Below, piece after piece: positions 22,295 to 35,757 of a stretch of 64,000 nucleotides of DNA (the stretch's first letter is position 1; each line of letters opens with the position of its first letter). The notes below the pieces were generated by a model. The model was not told the origin of the DNA and did not search any database. It saw nothing but the letters and a program-made list of their open reading frames with translations. A program made the position numbers and the translations under genes. Source of the DNA: Brachionus manjavacas (lineage: Eukaryota; Rotifera; Eurotatoria; Ploima; Brachionidae); assembly GCA_019054805.1 (NCBI GenBank), contig JAHQIY010000002.1, forward strand, positions 1,488,001-1,552,000, written 5' to 3'.

Positions 22295-23055
22295 TTTTAA
22301 GCTATCTAAAAATTATTATTAAATTATACGAAAAATTTAGTTCTAACATAACTTTGTTTGCACAGTTTGTCTAATAATTTAGTTGCATTCAAGCTTACTA
22401 TACCTATCTCTTATCACTTCTTGTATTCTTTAAAATCAAAAATTTTATTATTAAGTTGTCAACGAAAATTTTTTTTTTTTTTTAAATTGTAAAAATAAAT
22501 AAAATTTAATTTTTGATGATCATACTGATTGATGAATTTTTTTTTATTGCAACTTGGTCATTTGGGTACTACGGTTGTAAGATCCCTTTGAACCAAAAGC
22601 AGGTCGATTGGGTTTACTTTCTATCAAAAATATATAAATTCTTCTATTTTGTATTAACAATATAATTCTAGACTGATAAAGAGAATATTACCACTATTAT
22701 TTCGAAGTATTTTCCAATTAAATTTTGTTATTTTTCAGCAGAACTTAAATTTTGTTATTTTTTTAATCTAAAATATTAAAAATGAATTTTTTAATATTTT
22801 TTATTTCTTGATCTCTGGTGCTGCACCAAATGCATAATTCAAAAAATTATTTTTTATTTTTACTTTAAAATCGAGTCCTGCTGACGCATTAAACTAAGGC
22901 TTTCAGTGTTTGATGCGGATCTCAACGCGTGATTACGCCATTAGAGCATGCGCTCAAAGTTAACAATATTAAAGCATGGGCGAGATGTAATTTTGTGCAT
23001 GGTCCAAAGGCGTGTATTAACTTGTGGTGCAGCATAATCGAACGAGGGAATACGG
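22295..23055. other. Spacer with a small structured island
   Basis: 22880-23050 is less A/T-rich than its surroundings and contains hairpins (CGCATTAAAC with GTTTGATGCG, and GAGCATGCGCTC). There is no coding potential and no tRNA. The identity is unknown. It directly abuts the MITE. Confidence 0.35.
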
Positions 23056-23312
23056 TACCATATTTCATCAAATAGAAGAAACTTGCAAGAATTTGAGTCA
23101 AAAATTTACCTTTTTTGAGTTGTTTTTCTCTAAAAATTTTGTCTCGTTTAAAAATAAATTCGTCAGTCATTTATCATGCAAAACATATATTTTCTTGTTT
23201 CTAATAGAAGAAAAAAATGGATTCTTTAATTTGAATTTTTAAGAGTAAAAAAATTTCTAATAGAAGAAACACTTTGATGACCGAACTTTCTTGTATTTGA
23301 TGAAATAAGGTA
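23056..23312 (-). mobile_element. MITE family 1, copy 1 (257 bp)
   Basis: Bounded by TA dinucleotides and inverted ends of about 20 bp (TACCNTATTTCATCAAATA), followed on both sides by AAGAAA-type subterminal sequence. It is inverted relative to the copies at 43322 and 44408. No transposase. TA boundaries suggest mobilisation by a Tc1/mariner-type transposase (inference). Confidence 0.75.
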
Positions 23313-24211
23313 CAATACAATAGATTTAGTGGTAACATTTTTTGTAAAGTATTTCCAAAAAAGCTGTACAAAGCTCTTTCTGATTTAAGTAAAATTACAC
23401 CGGGTCTCGAATGGTTAAGTTCTACTAAAAGTGGTTCCTTTTGATAAAAATTTATGAAAATTTAAAATATTTGATTAATTCAAGATTAATTCTAAAAGTA
23501 TTTGAGTCCTCAAGCGAAAGATTGTTCTAAAAATAGAATAATTTAGCAATTCTAATCAATTAACGTTTTATAAGCTATTTTTAAATTCCAGTTTACTAAA
23601 AACTAAATTAATTTACTTTATTAAATTGTTTCTTTTTTTAAATATTTTCCATTAAAAATTCGTTCTAGTTTGAAAACACTCATTTTTTTTAGATCGGGAC
23701 ATTTAAGGTCATTTTTGTGATGCATTAATCGTAAATTCTAAAATTAATAAGGTAAAAAAATTTAAATTTAACTTTGGATATTGTTTTTTTTTTATTAATA
23801 TAATTTAAACTTATTTATACCTAAGTTGTTTTCAAAGTCTATTCATTTAGTTTAAAAAAAATCAAATATTTTTTTAACAATTCTTAATGAAACTTTGTTG
23901 ATATTTAACCGAAACATCATTGATCAGTGCATTGAATGGAACGTACCCCCTTTCCTCAATCTTATCCACTTAAAAATAGCAGTTGAAAGTGGTCACACAG
24001 AAACCTTCTATGTTTTTCTTAGATCTTAAGGTATCACTCAAAAGATTGTAGATTGAGAAGTTATCTTTGAATTTTATCATTTAATTCGAAAGTAAAACAT
24101 GATTAGAAAAAATAAACTTTATTTTTTATTAATGATAAGAGCAATGAATACAAATTTATTTTGATTTTATCTAATTACAAGAACAAAATCATTCAAAAAA
24201 AAATATTAAAT
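23313..24211. other. AT-rich spacer
   Basis: Downstream of the second phosphatase. A few GC-richer words around 23930-24010, but nothing recognised. Confidence 0.5.
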
Positions 24212-24772
24212 TTATGAGATAATACAAAAATTATTTTTATCTAATTTAGAGCTTTCCAGCTGTTGTAATTGCTTGACAAAACCTTGGTTAGGTGCAATAA
24301 TTGGTCTACACTTTTTTACATGTTCATAAGCTTCCTGATACGTTTTGAAAGCTCCTTTTTTGATTAGATAAGCAATTACAAAACTCGCCGATCTAGAGAT
24401 ACCAGCATTACAATGAACCAGCACCGAGTTTTTTTTGTTCTTCAAGGCATTATCTATAAATTCGAAGGTGTCGTCAAAATACTTTTGAATATCTTGCCGC
24501 TCGCTGTCAAGTATGTTGATTTTTAAATAGGAAATTTCTGGCTCAAATTTATTCGGTATATTGATTGTCAAATTTAAGACATGGGTTATTTTATATTCAG
24601 ATAGTATTTCTTTTTTGCGTGCCACAAAATCATCTCCGAGATACAACCCCGGAATTATTTTATTCATTTGAAAAAGTTCTAGATTTTTTTTGATTAATCG
24701 ATCGAAAAAAAATTCTTCATTATTCAATTGATTTATTATGTTTATTTTGTTTTTTTCATTTTCAGTTGTCAT
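24212..24772 (-). CDS. Second DUSP19-like dual-specificity phosphatase
   Basis: Catalytic domain of the same subfamily as the gene at 21647: MNKIIPGLYLGDDFVARKK, THVLNLTINIPNKFE, P-loop HCNAGISRSA and PNQGFVKQL. With the ATG at 24772 (MTTENEKNK) the protein has 186 residues, catalytic C121 and general acid D89 (ILDSE). The frame extends 11 codons further up to a TTG with no ATG. TTTTATTTTAG just beyond it could be a splice acceptor, so a short 5' exon is possible. Shared order, strand and wording (the NIPNKF stretch) point to an old tandem duplication. The N-terminal leader is not conserved. Confidence 0.85.
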   Translation of the reverse strand: MTTENEKNKINIINQLNNEEFFFDRLIKKNLELFQMNKIIPGLYLGDDFVARKKEILSEYKITHVLNLTINIPNKFEPEISYLKINILDSERQDIQKYFDDTFEFIDNALKNKKNSVLVHCNAGISRSASFVIAYLIKKGAFKTYQEAYEHVKKCRPIIAPNQGFVKQLQQLESSKLDKNNFCIIS

Positions 24773-24805
24773 ATTATAGGCTAAGTTACGCCAATTTTCA
24801 AACAA

Positions 24806-27800
24806 GTCTAAAATAAAAGTTAATTTAGCCTCATCGATAAATCGAACATTCCTTAAAAATTCTATTCTAGATTAAAATATTAATTTAAATAAATTTTTTT
24901 TATTAAATAAAATTAATTTTCCTTCCTTAGGAAATCTTCTATTTATTAAAAATTTTAGATAATCGTTTTACTGTAAAATGAGCTTAACTAGTCAAGATTA
25001 ACTTTCTGAAGAAAAATAATTTTTGGACCAAACCAAGCTAGCTAAAATTTTTCGATTAAAAATGAAGATGTGAAATTGCGTTTAGTTTAAAGAAAGTTGA
25101 AACTTATAAACCTGATTTTTTTCGACAATTGCCATTTCAATTGTAAAATTTAATCGTAAAATAGATCAACATAAATTAATGTTTAAGAAGACAATACAAT
25201 TCCTTTAACTAATGAACTATTGATGAATAGGAAAAATAAATTAAAAATAAATTTTTCAAAAAAAAAAATTGGCATAATATTTATTAAGTAATGTTACAGA
25301 GTTGAATTTGATTATTAACTGGATACGATTATGTAAAAAAGTAGAGAAAAAAATCAAGAAGGTACATGCAAAAACAATGAAATTCTTAAATCAGCGTACT
25401 AAAAAAATCTCTTTTCGAAAATAATATCTCTATCGTTGAGGTATTGCAATTATTTGAAAATAAAATTTAAATAAATAAACGAAGTATTTTTTTCCTAAAT
25501 GAATAAAATTTTTCGTTGAATGATTGATTATTTGAAAAAAATTTCCCTATGTTAAAAAATTTAAAAAAATTTATTTATTAGACAAATTAAAAATCATTTA
25601 TTTTTTGAATACTGAATACTCAATAATCTGAAAAATGATTAAAAAAAGAATATAAAGATCATAATAAAAGAATATAAAGATCATAATAAAAGAATATAAA
25701 GCTTGTGTTCCTACTCAATTTAAGAAGGATTCAGGACATAATCCCCAGTTTTAGAACTTCGTTATTTAATTTTTAAATTTTTTTTAAAAATCTTTAAAAC
25801 CTTTGTAGCCTATTGCGGTTTAATGAGATGTAACTAGCCGTAACCCGAGAATTTTTGCTATTACATCTTCTTTAGCAGCGGTTTTATTTTTTTAAATATT
25901 AAAATTTTGAAAATTTTTTTGATAAAATTTAATTTTTTTCAAAAAAGCCCCAATATTTTTTTAAAGTTTTTTTTTCTCTTTGGTCATCATATATTTAACG
26001 TTTTATAATCTAACTTACTTGTGCTGGATAAGAATGGTGATGATTCTGAAAAGGAGATTTCATAGTTCCCAGGCATTTTTCAGGCCAAAATTTAATTTGA
26101 TAAATTGATATTTTTTTTTTAAACTTGAAGTCATCAAATAGCTGTTTTTTTAAATATCTCTTGGAAGAAATATTTTTTAATTTGACAACTTAGAAACAAT
26201 CGCTGTTCGTCACAATGAAAAACTTTTCAGCGAAAACCAACAACAAAAACTTCTTTTTTTTGACAAAACTTAAAAATTTCTTTCCGCAAATATAAAACTC
26301 TATCCTTTTCTCCAAACATATTGTTATTTGTTGAAAATAGCTTTTTAATTGTGGGAGACCTAAAAACTATTTTTTATTTCGATTTTTTGATTTTTTTGAT
26401 TTTTGTGAAATTCAGAACACAAGAACCGAACAAAATGACAAAAAATAAGATAACTTTTTTTTCTATAATTTCAAAGTTAGTGCTTAACTCTGCAAAACTA
26501 GCAGAAATTAAATTTCAATGTATTCTAGCGTAGTACATTTTGCACATCATAAGCAGACTTTTAAATTTGATGCAACCATGTTGCATTCAAGGTTTTAGTT
26601 TTGAAATTAAAGAAATTATAAATTTTTTATCATTTTTTCGGTTCTTATGTACTGAATTTAACCAAACCATTTTTTTCTGAAAGAAATAAAAGAATAAAAT
26701 TCAGTTATTATTTTAAATATTTTAGATTATATAAATAGATATTATAATAACTTTTTAAAGTATTATAACAACAAAATAACCTTTTCTCGAATTAAATACC
26801 TGAACATAGTTAATATTCAAAACTTTAAAAAATTTCTGATTAATGCAATTCCCTTTCTTTCTGAATAAATAATTATCAATAGAAATTTAAAATGCTAAAA
26901 GACAAATTAGTTTTATTTTTATTAGTATTGTTAATTCAAAAATTACGCCAGGTTCAGCGATAGTAAAAAAAATTAAATATTAAAATATGAGATTATTAAA
27001 AAAAAAAAATTACACAATCTCTTTTTTTTTCAATTATAAGTAATTTCATTTTCAACTTACTTTGTTTGTTTATTTTCGATAAAAATATTTTTTCTGGACT
27101 TTACGAGCTAGTTTTATAAATACATACTTCTAAATTTAATCTAATTTCATTTAATTTATAATTTAACTTATTTCAATAAACATCGAACTTGCCAATAATT
27201 AATAGAAATTAAAAAAGAAAAGAATTTTACGATAAATCTCTTAAAATTACGTAAAATTACTTGTAATTACTTTTATGTAAATTATAATATTTAACGATAA
27301 ATAACATTTTTTTACCTAAAACTGCTTGTCTTTTAAGTATGTAAAAAAGTTAATTTATCGATAAAATTCAAAATTAATTTTAGCTAAGATCAAAAATTAA
27401 CCTAGCCTTTTTGAGCAAATATAAGATTCTTTAAGGAATTATAACGGTTTATTTTTAATTTTTATTTAAAATTAAAACTTTTATAGTTTTTTTCGAAAAT
27501 TGTAATTATTTGTCCTTAAAATGATAAATTATACAGGAAAAGAACTATCAAAAAAACAAATAGAAAAATACAAAACTCACTTAAATTTTAAGGTACTGTT
27601 AAATCAGATATTCGATTACTCATCAAAAATTATCCATTCGATTACTTATCAATTTTACTAAAGTCGTTTTGCGTAATTTTTCGAAATTTATCAAAAAATA
27701 ACATTATTTATCTAAAATAACACTTATTTACGCGAAAAAATGTCCTCGTAGAAAATCAGTGCTCTTAGTAAAATAGTTTAGGTTTTTCTTTAATATTAAA

Positions 27801-28407
27801 TATGACAATAAAAATAAAAAATAAAATTAAAATTTATGTTTCATAATTTATGATTTTCTTTGTTCATAATAAACAAATATAAAAAATTTAAAATTTAGTT
27901 CAAAAATAAGTAAAAAAAAAAGTTTAATCAAATTTTTATCCTAGTAAACTTAATAATCCAAAAGTTTAAAAACTTTAATAGTTTTGCAAATGAATTAAAG
28001 TCATATTATTTGAACACCATTTCATCAAAGTTTGCAGAGACAAAAAAATTAATCTCGATGAATCATTGAATTAAAATAAGATTATGCTTTAATAATTTTA
28101 TTTGTAAATTATTTTAAGAAATTCCAATTAATGACTCTATAAATGAATTAGATATAAGCTTGGATGCAAAACAATAAAAATGAGTTATGCCATGAAATAT
28201 TTGAAAGAAAATTAGAGGAATTACAAATTGGAATGGCCTAGAATGTGCTTAATTCTGTTCTTAAATACTGAAAAATTTTACAAAATCTAAGCCTAGTCAA
28301 CTGTTTAGCGAAAAAAATTCAATAAGAAAAAAAAACTCGAGAAAAAGAATTGCCTCTAAGGCTCAGAACGGACTTTTGTCGAAAATAAAAAAAAAGTAAA
28401 AAAAAAA
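24806..28407. other. Long AT-rich spacer
   Basis: About 3.6 kb with no recognisable exon. It contains a short tandem repeat (25647-25700) and an inverted pair AGATGTAA/TTACATCT around 25830-25870. Confidence 0.5.
25647..25700. repeat. 22-bp tandem repeat, about 2.5 units
   Basis: The unit AGAATATAAAGATCATAATA-AA occurs twice in full and once in part. Confidence 0.85.
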
Positions 28408-31397
28408 CTATTTGATTGACTTTTTATTTTCGTCCCAATTCCAAATTTGAACATTTTTATTTGCGTCACAATTAGCCATCACCAATTGTTTGCTTTCAGA
28501 TAACTCTACACATAAATTTGACAATTTGTGCAACAATTGTTTATCCTTTGGAAAAGGAATTTTTATCATTAAAAAATTTTTTTTTCCCTATTTCTCCACT
28601 TACCTTGGTATAAACCCACTCTTGATTTCCTTTTTCGCCATGACATGGATAAGTTATTATTTTATCAGGTAGATTTATATCCCGATGACCGCCAGGATAA
28701 TCAAGACATATATCATCTCGTCTTATTTCGTTTTCTTTCGAGTAGTACCACATCTAATCAATTTATAAATAAATTCTTTATTTATTTTTTAAATTAAAAA
28801 TTAAAACGATCAAAAAAGGCCCGTGAACCAAAAAATTAAAAAATCATAAATGTTAGTTTAGTTAGATTTGTTGATTAGTAAGTTAAATAACTAGATTATT
28901 AAAATACCTGTTTATTAAAATTCAATCTGTAAGCTTGGTGGACATTACAACTACCGGGTTTAAGTGGAATTTTTTTTAGCATTTTTGCTTTTCGTCTTAC
29001 ATTTTCAGATTGAAGACAAATAACATTTTTTGTTTTTTTATCAAACGGTGTGTTAATAAAGATCTTGAAAATTATGGGTAAAAATTATTAATAGCAATTT
29101 TTTTTTTTTTTTTTGAAAACGGGGTAGCCTTTTTTAATTATTTCAATTTTTTTCCTAATTCAGCTATCTTGCCTGGTTGCCGCCTTGTCTGTGGCAGCTA
29201 ATCGCCTTAACAGGCTTTTCCACATTTCGCCTGGATGCCAATGCATCAAAGCAATAGTTATTACTACTTATCTAAAATAAATTATAAAATTTTCAATAGA
29301 AGACAAATGTATTTAGATTTTTTTAGCTAAAATGTTGACTACTTACTGCGCCTGCGTAAAGAGATTTAGACGGTATCCACAACTCCGGATATACATTTTC
29401 AATAAACCATTTAAAAGACTTACAGTTCAAATTTTCTCTTAATTTCTTTCTCTCAGCGACATCACCATAATTTCCCTATAGTCCAAAAAATACTTTATTG
29501 TATTTGAAAAAAAATGTGTTAAAACCTACAAGTCTATTATTAAGCCTTTGATAGTAAATATCTTTGTATTCATCCATCCAAACTTCGGCTACCCGAATGG
29601 AATTTTTTCTTACAACATCGACACCAGGCAACCATTTGTATGGTGAACGTTCTCGGAAAATATGACCCACATGACTGCATGGAACGGTCAGCAAAGTTCC
29701 ACCACACATCCAAATTCTGAAAGAAATTTCTAAATTTTCTCCTCCCCAAATGTCCATCTGGGCATCATAACTTCCCAATTTTTCAAAATAATTTTTGCTC
29801 ATGGCGAACAGACCTCCAGCCATTGTTGGCGAAGGCACCGGATCATGGTCAGATTTTCGCTGTTTATAAACCCGATCGGGTAGACCGTGCCAAGTAAATT
29901 GTAAATTCCAGTCAAAGCCGCCAACACTAACACGGCTTGATATCGAGTATTTGTATTCGAATGTTTGCTTGTCGATTATGTCAATGATTGGTGTAACTAC
30001 ATTGGTCTGGTCTTTATTTATTTCATACAGAAGTGGTTCCAGCCAGCCGATTGTGGCTTCTATATGAGAATCTAAAAAGACCAAGACATCACCTTTGGCT
30101 TCGCGTGCTCCATGCAAACGGGCACGGATAAGTCCCTCTCGTTTTGTGTTGCGCACAACTCTAACTTTGCCATGATAATTTTCTTTCAAGTAAAGATCCA
30201 AAGCTTCTCCCAAATAATCTTTTAAAAAATTTTTCTCTTTCTTAATTTAAAAGCAAAAAAATATTTTTGTCCTACCAAAATCGGAAAAGTCGTCAACTAA
30301 TAAAATTTCTTTCAACAAATGAACTGGTGATCTATTTATTAGTGAATTAACACCTCTTATCAAAACACCCCATGCTAATAAAAATAAACACTAATTCTTT
30401 TTAATTGAAATTTTGACGCTTACCCTCGTTATGAAAGCACATTATGACTGAGGCACTGGGCAAATTTTCAGGTACCGGATCATTTTTACAACTAAAAAAT
30501 AATTAATTTTAATGATTTAATTAGATTTTAAATTAAAAAGCTCTTGAATATTTTCAATTGTTAATTGACAAAGTGTTGTTCAAAATTTTTTTTTGTGTAA
30601 ATTTAATTTTAATTTTGAAAATAATTTAGGTAGAAAACCACAAAGGCTATCCCATTTTTTAATGTCATGTGTTGTTTTCTTTCCTTTTTTCTTGTTAATG
30701 TACAATTTTAAAAAAATGAAAAAAAAAATTGTGCAAAGGAATCATTATTTTTAGAGTTTTTCAAAATAATTAAAATTAAAATTACGTCTATAGCAGAGAG
30801 TAATTTTTAAAATATAACTTGAAGAAATTTTGAAAATTTTTAATTATAGGATTAGAAATTTTTTAAATCTTTTTAAAATTAAAGAGCTTTTGAGCAAAAA
30901 AATGCTGCTTACCCTTCTAATCGGATATCCGGTACAGATCTATTAAAAGGTATTAAATTACTAGCGTAGTTATTAAACGCATATTTGTTCCATCCTTCGT
31001 CAAATTTTTCCTTCTCCTCGGGTGACAATGTTTTATCATTGATACTCATTCCTTTGGCATTAGCACCATTGTCTTTTATCAAATGATACTTTTTGCTATT
31101 ATCATATTTATCAATAATCTTTCTGAGCTCCTCGTATTTTTCGTTTTTGACATTTTCAATCAAAACCGGATTTTCGACTTGTGCTCCATTATCTAATTTG
31201 GAATCCACGTCCCTTTTGACTTCTCTATTCTCCACGTGGTAATCATTTGCCAAATCGTGGTGAAAATTTTTTTTTTTTTTGTATTCTGGTTGTTCATTAC
31301 CCGTACTTGATGTGTAAAAAATGTAAATAAATAAACCTAATATAACTAGCTTTAGGAAATTTCGACGCCGCACAAAAAAATAGCGATTAAACATCAT
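28408..31397 (-). CDS. GALNT: Polypeptide N-acetylgalactosaminyltransferase
   Basis: A Golgi type II membrane enzyme that starts mucin-type O-glycosylation by moving GalNAc from UDP-GalNAc to Ser/Thr. Nine exons: 31397-30913, 30491-30424, 30374-30276, 30218-29530, 29475-29347, 29271-29173, 29063-28908, 28753-28604 and 28545-28408, giving 670 residues. Order of parts: a TM anchor at about 14-29 ([16 protein letters not shown]); a charged stem; the catalytic GT-A domain with [11 protein letters not shown], the metal motif D267-S-H269 and the acceptor motif WGGEN at about 375; and a C-terminal ricin-type lectin domain with [24 protein letters not shown] and [10 protein letters not shown]. The intron after exon 6 has a GC donor (CAG|GCAAGA). 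The isoform cannot be named by eye. Confidence 0.95.
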
Positions 31398-34392
31398 TGT
31401 GGAAGTTTAAACAATTGATTTGAGATGGATTTAACTACCTGATTGAATGAGAAATTAATGTATTCTTAGAATTTGGTTAATAGCATTGTATTTTTTGGTG
31501 ATTGAACAAAAATCGAAATTAGAAAAAAACAACTGTTTTAAACAAATTTATTTTAAATCTTAAATTAAATTTTTAGATAAAAAGCGATACGTGTAACTAA
31601 GTTAAAATGAAATAGAGAAACCTCGTTTTTAATTTTCCATTAGTTACTCACAAAATATGAGATATGATAATTGAAATTCTTTTTTAGAAATTTATAATTT
31701 TTTTCTTGAGTAAGTTTACTGCCAACTAGACAAACAAGCCATGGCATGCTTCGATTACTTTTACCAAAGAAGAAATAAAATTGTTTGAAGATTTTTTTGA
31801 TGATTGAGAATTTTTTTTGATCTCATTTGATTTAATTTAATTTTAAATCTCTTTTTCTCAAAACAAGCTAAATAAAGGCCCGTATAAAATTAAATAAAAA
31901 AATAATAAATGCATTTATTTTGCTTAGTTTTAACTATTAACCATACGAATTGGTAGCATAAATTATAAATTTTATAATTTCAAAACCTTGAGAAAAACAA
32001 AATCTTATTTTATAGTGTTTTTATATTGTTTAAAATTTTTTACAAGTATTTAACAATAATGATACTCGACTTGTCTTTAGATTTAACTTGTAAATTTTCA
32101 AACAAAATTATATTATCTCAAGAGAATTTAATCCCAAAACTCAGCCAATATGTGCATACATTAAAAATAATACAAAAAACAAGCTTTGATTAATTTTAAA
32201 AGCTGCCTTTGACTAATTTTTTTTGAGAGACCATCTCGAAATTTTTACACCATGGTTGATAGAATTATTTTTCTAGCTCATGGCTATATTCTTGATATAG
32301 ACTAACCTTTGTCACGTAAATTCAAAAACAAATCTTGATACTTTATAAAAGATAAATGTGATAATATAATAATCTTAAAAAGAAAATTTATAATTTCACA
32401 AAACCAATGGAGCATTAAAACTAAAGTTAATAAAAATCAACCCCTGCTTGTCTAAAAATCGATATTTTCCAACAAAATATTTGACTTAGGTTCGTAAAAT
32501 AGCGTTTACTTAAGTTTTTTTTTGTTCACTTTCAACTACTTAAGTAAATATTAAGACTTTTTCAAAAGATTAATTTCAAATCCCTTCTTAAATAAAACAT
32601 TACTATTAGCTTAAGACCCTGTTACAAACGCTTCAAATCTAGATTATCAATTAATCTTAAGTTTTTTTATTTTTATTATAATTCAAAAAAATTTCAATGA
32701 AAAAATATGCTTGAAAATAATGAGTTAAAAAAAAATAATTATGCAATTTTTGTGAAATATTCTTTTTCAGTATATTTTAAAATTGGTTGATTTGGAAACC
32801 ATTAGCAAACTTGGTCTCTCTTCAGGTAGAACATAGAATGTTCCTTACTTTTATTGATTTCTAAAGAAATGAAATTTGAAAAACTTTATCTTCACACTTT
32901 AAGTCAAATCAGAGTGTAGTTTTTGAACCCGATCTTGACATCTATTAAAGCAATTATTTTTGACAAAAAAAAGTATTTCTTATTATTGATCGAATTTACT
33001 CTAAAAATACTTCATAACATCACGACTTGGATAAATATTTTGTTAATTTTTGAATTAAAATACAAGATAAAAGTGTTCTAATTTCCAAAGACTAAAGATG
33101 GGCTGATTTGACAAATATTAGTAAACGCAGTTTGTACACAAAGGAAATAGATTAGATTAGTAATCTTCTATGGATGAGAAATTGTATTTTTATAAAAATA
33201 CAAACTGATCTTTTGTTTGCTTTTATAGTCACGCTCTAAAGGAATTCTATATTTTTGAGCGATGAAAAAACTATATTAGTTTTTGTAAGCTTTTCGAAAT
33301 GAAATATTGACCACATCATTGGAAAAGATCATTTTTGAAAATTTTTACTCTCTAAAACTTGATTTGACAAGCATAAAAATTTCATAATTTTTAAATGAAA
33401 AAATATGTGATTGAAAAACACTTTGAAGATTTCTCCTATTTTAAATAATTTTAGTAAATATTTAACTTATGAGTTTTGGTTATAGCTTTTTAAATTATTT
33501 TAGATGAATTTGTGCTAAATTACAAAGTAAATTTTTTGAAAAATTACCCCTGCAAATAAAAAATCATTTGTAAGCTCCAATTCAAAATGTTTTATTTAGG
33601 CTCATGAGTTTTGAATTAGAGTTATCAAAAAGTAAAAATGATCAATCAGATTTTCATTTTCTTTTGAATCTATTCATGACCATTTTGAAAAAATTGTTAG
33701 ACGTTATTCAATTCAATTTAACTTAGAACACATTTAATTTTTAACGAAACCTTTTGAACATTTCAGTATTAAATGAAAGCTTTGATAAGAAATAATTTGA
33801 TGTCAGGAATGATTTTTTGAGGTTTCAGTTTTAAAATGATTTTAGACTATTATCATATAATTAGATTTTTTCACTGATGTTTTTCATAATGAATTTTAAG
33901 GCTTTAAAAAAAAAGGCAAATATTTAAATTTGTGATAATATTTAACTCAAAAAGTTATTATAACAAATACTAATAAAATATTGATTAAATAGTTTCATTT
34001 AAGAATATTTAAAGATTAAATGACATTATTTGAAGCGATCAGATAAATTGCTTCTTTTTAGATTATAATCCGAAAATAAAATTTTAAAAAAATTTTAAAA
34101 ATCACTTGAATTAATTATATCATAATTAGTATGAATAGTGATCAAGAGATTCAATAAGTAACAAAAGAATTAAAGTAAAAAAATTTTCTTCTTATTTTTT
34201 TCCACCAAAATCAAAACACACGATTTAAATTAATAGATGAATTTGATGATTCAACACTTTTTCAAACTCCTCTAAAACAAAATAAGCTTAATTGTAACGA
34301 AAAATAACAATTTTTTTTAATTTAATAACAAAAAATTTTTTTCAAATGGCAAATAAAAAAATTTCACAAATTTACAAAATGTAAAATTTCTT
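31398..34392. other. Long AT-rich spacer
   Basis: About 3 kb upstream of the GalNAc transferase. No exon, RNA gene or repeat recognised. Confidence 0.5.
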
Positions 34393-34500
34393 AAATAATA
34401 ATAATTTGTTCCTTTTCAACCCTGGCGGATAATTGGGGAGGCGCTTATCTCCTTTTTCAGTACCTTTTATCGAGTAGATCATCTACACCGCTATTATTAT
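34393..34500 (-). repeat. Probable retroelement 3' end with (ATT)n tail
   Basis: Read on the minus strand, a GC-richer segment with hairpins (GTAGATGATCTAC at about 34475; GGAGATAAGCGCCTCC at about 34440) runs into AAATTATTATTATTT at 34408-34393. The arrangement resembles the other (ATT)n-tailed ends at 35676, 55571 and 60672, but the sequence is different. It is called from layout only. Confidence 0.35.
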
Positions 34501-35176
34501 GTAGATTATAAAAATTACTTTGCTGACAAAAAAACTCCAATGCCTCTGCATAATTTTGGGGTTTAATCTGTATTTCAGTATTTTATGTTTTCTTTCGACA
34601 AAATTGAATAACTTTTTTGTAGGAATAAGCTTCTGTTCTGATTCTTCTACTGCCTGAATAGGTAAATCATTATGTTGATAAAAAAATTTCCGATTTAAAT
34701 TTTTATTTGGTTTACTTCTCTTTTTTAAATGATTTATAATGAATTATTAAGAACTAATAAAAAATCTCATTGATATTATAATGTTCGTACTGCTTTAATA
34801 AGATGGAATTCAAGAATGATGCCAACTTTAAAAAAATTACCAATTTTTCCATGCCTTTTCCGAAAAATAAAAGCTATCATAGTTTAAAGATTCAATTGAA
34901 ATAAAGAAAAATTTAATTTCTCATATCTTGAGCATAAAAGAGCCAAGGGCGAAATAATTCAAATATCTGAATTAATTTCAGGCTAGAACAAGATTAACTT
35001 TCATATCCAAATTGTCTTTTAAAATTAAGCTTCAGTATTTGGTCTCTTCAATTTACAATTATGACAATTTTTAATTTTTTCCAACAATATCATAAATAAT
35101 TTTTAAAAAAAGTATCAATTGTTATGATTGCTTTAGCAGTTGTTATTTAAAGTAAAAATTGGAAATTTGCTAAAAA
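34501..35176. other. AT-rich spacer
   Basis: Nothing recognised. Confidence 0.45.
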
Positions 35177-35287
35177 GATATTCCGCTTTTTGCTTTTACA
35201 GCAATTTACGTAAATTTACAAAATTGAAAAACCATAAATTTTCATGATTTTACGTAAATTAATGTAAAAAATAAAAAGCGGAACATC
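35177..35287. repeat. 111-bp foldback element
   Basis: Near-palindrome with ends GATATTCCGCTTTTT and its complement AAAAAGCGGAACATC, and a core rich in TTTACGTAAATT. No coding potential. Confidence 0.65.
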
Positions 35288-35540
35288 ACTGTAATTATTC
35301 AAGCGAGAAAAAGTCGAAGTTTTTATTCAATTTTCAATATTTTAAATTAATCACGTATGTCTTCGAAAAAATTAGCAAGAGATAAATTTTTAAAAATTAA
35401 TTTAATTACGCCAAAATGCAATATTTCTTTGAAAATATTCTGAATTTTAATAAAAATCGAGCATAATTCTTCTTAGTTAAGAATTCAGAATAATTTAAAG
35501 CAATTTCTTAATTTTTTTTTTATTTCAATGTTAATCAACA

Positions 35541-35590
35541 GGCTAGTGCCCTAATCATAGTCAACTGATTAACACTTCAATTAATTTAAT
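35541..35590. repeat. Short dispersed repeat, copy 3
   Basis: GCTAGTGCCCTAATCATAG and ACTGATTAACACTTCA match the two copies near 10250 and 10423. Confidence 0.5.
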
Positions 35591-35675
35591 TTAAATAATG
35601 ATATAAATTTGATCTATATTGACTTAGTAAAAAAATTAAAAAAATTTGATATGAATTTATCAATGTATTTTCAAA

Positions 35676-35752
35676 ATAATAATAATAAAGAGCTACAGCA
35701 AGCGAGCTTGCGATGGCTTACTCGGAAGCCATCTATGGTAGCTAATTGCGCA
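35676..35752 (-). repeat. Folded retroelement 3' end (family R), copy 1
   Basis: On the minus strand GCGCAATTAGCTACCATAG leads to a three-stem structure: a closing stem AGCTAC/GTAGCT, hairpin GATGGCTT/AAGCCATC and hairpin GCAAG/CTTGC, followed by a (TTA)n tail at 35688-35676. It matches 60672-60757. It sits head to head with the LINE fragment that follows. Confidence 0.65.
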
Positions 35753-35757
35753 AAAAT

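Noticed and set aside
24773..24805. 11-codon upstream extension of the second phosphatase
   Set aside because: Begins with TTG, not ATG. An animal gene would start at 24772 unless a spliced 5' exon exists.
26321..26533. 70-codon plus-strand frame
   Set aside because: Hydrophobic A/T-derived residues, no ATG start, no neighbours.
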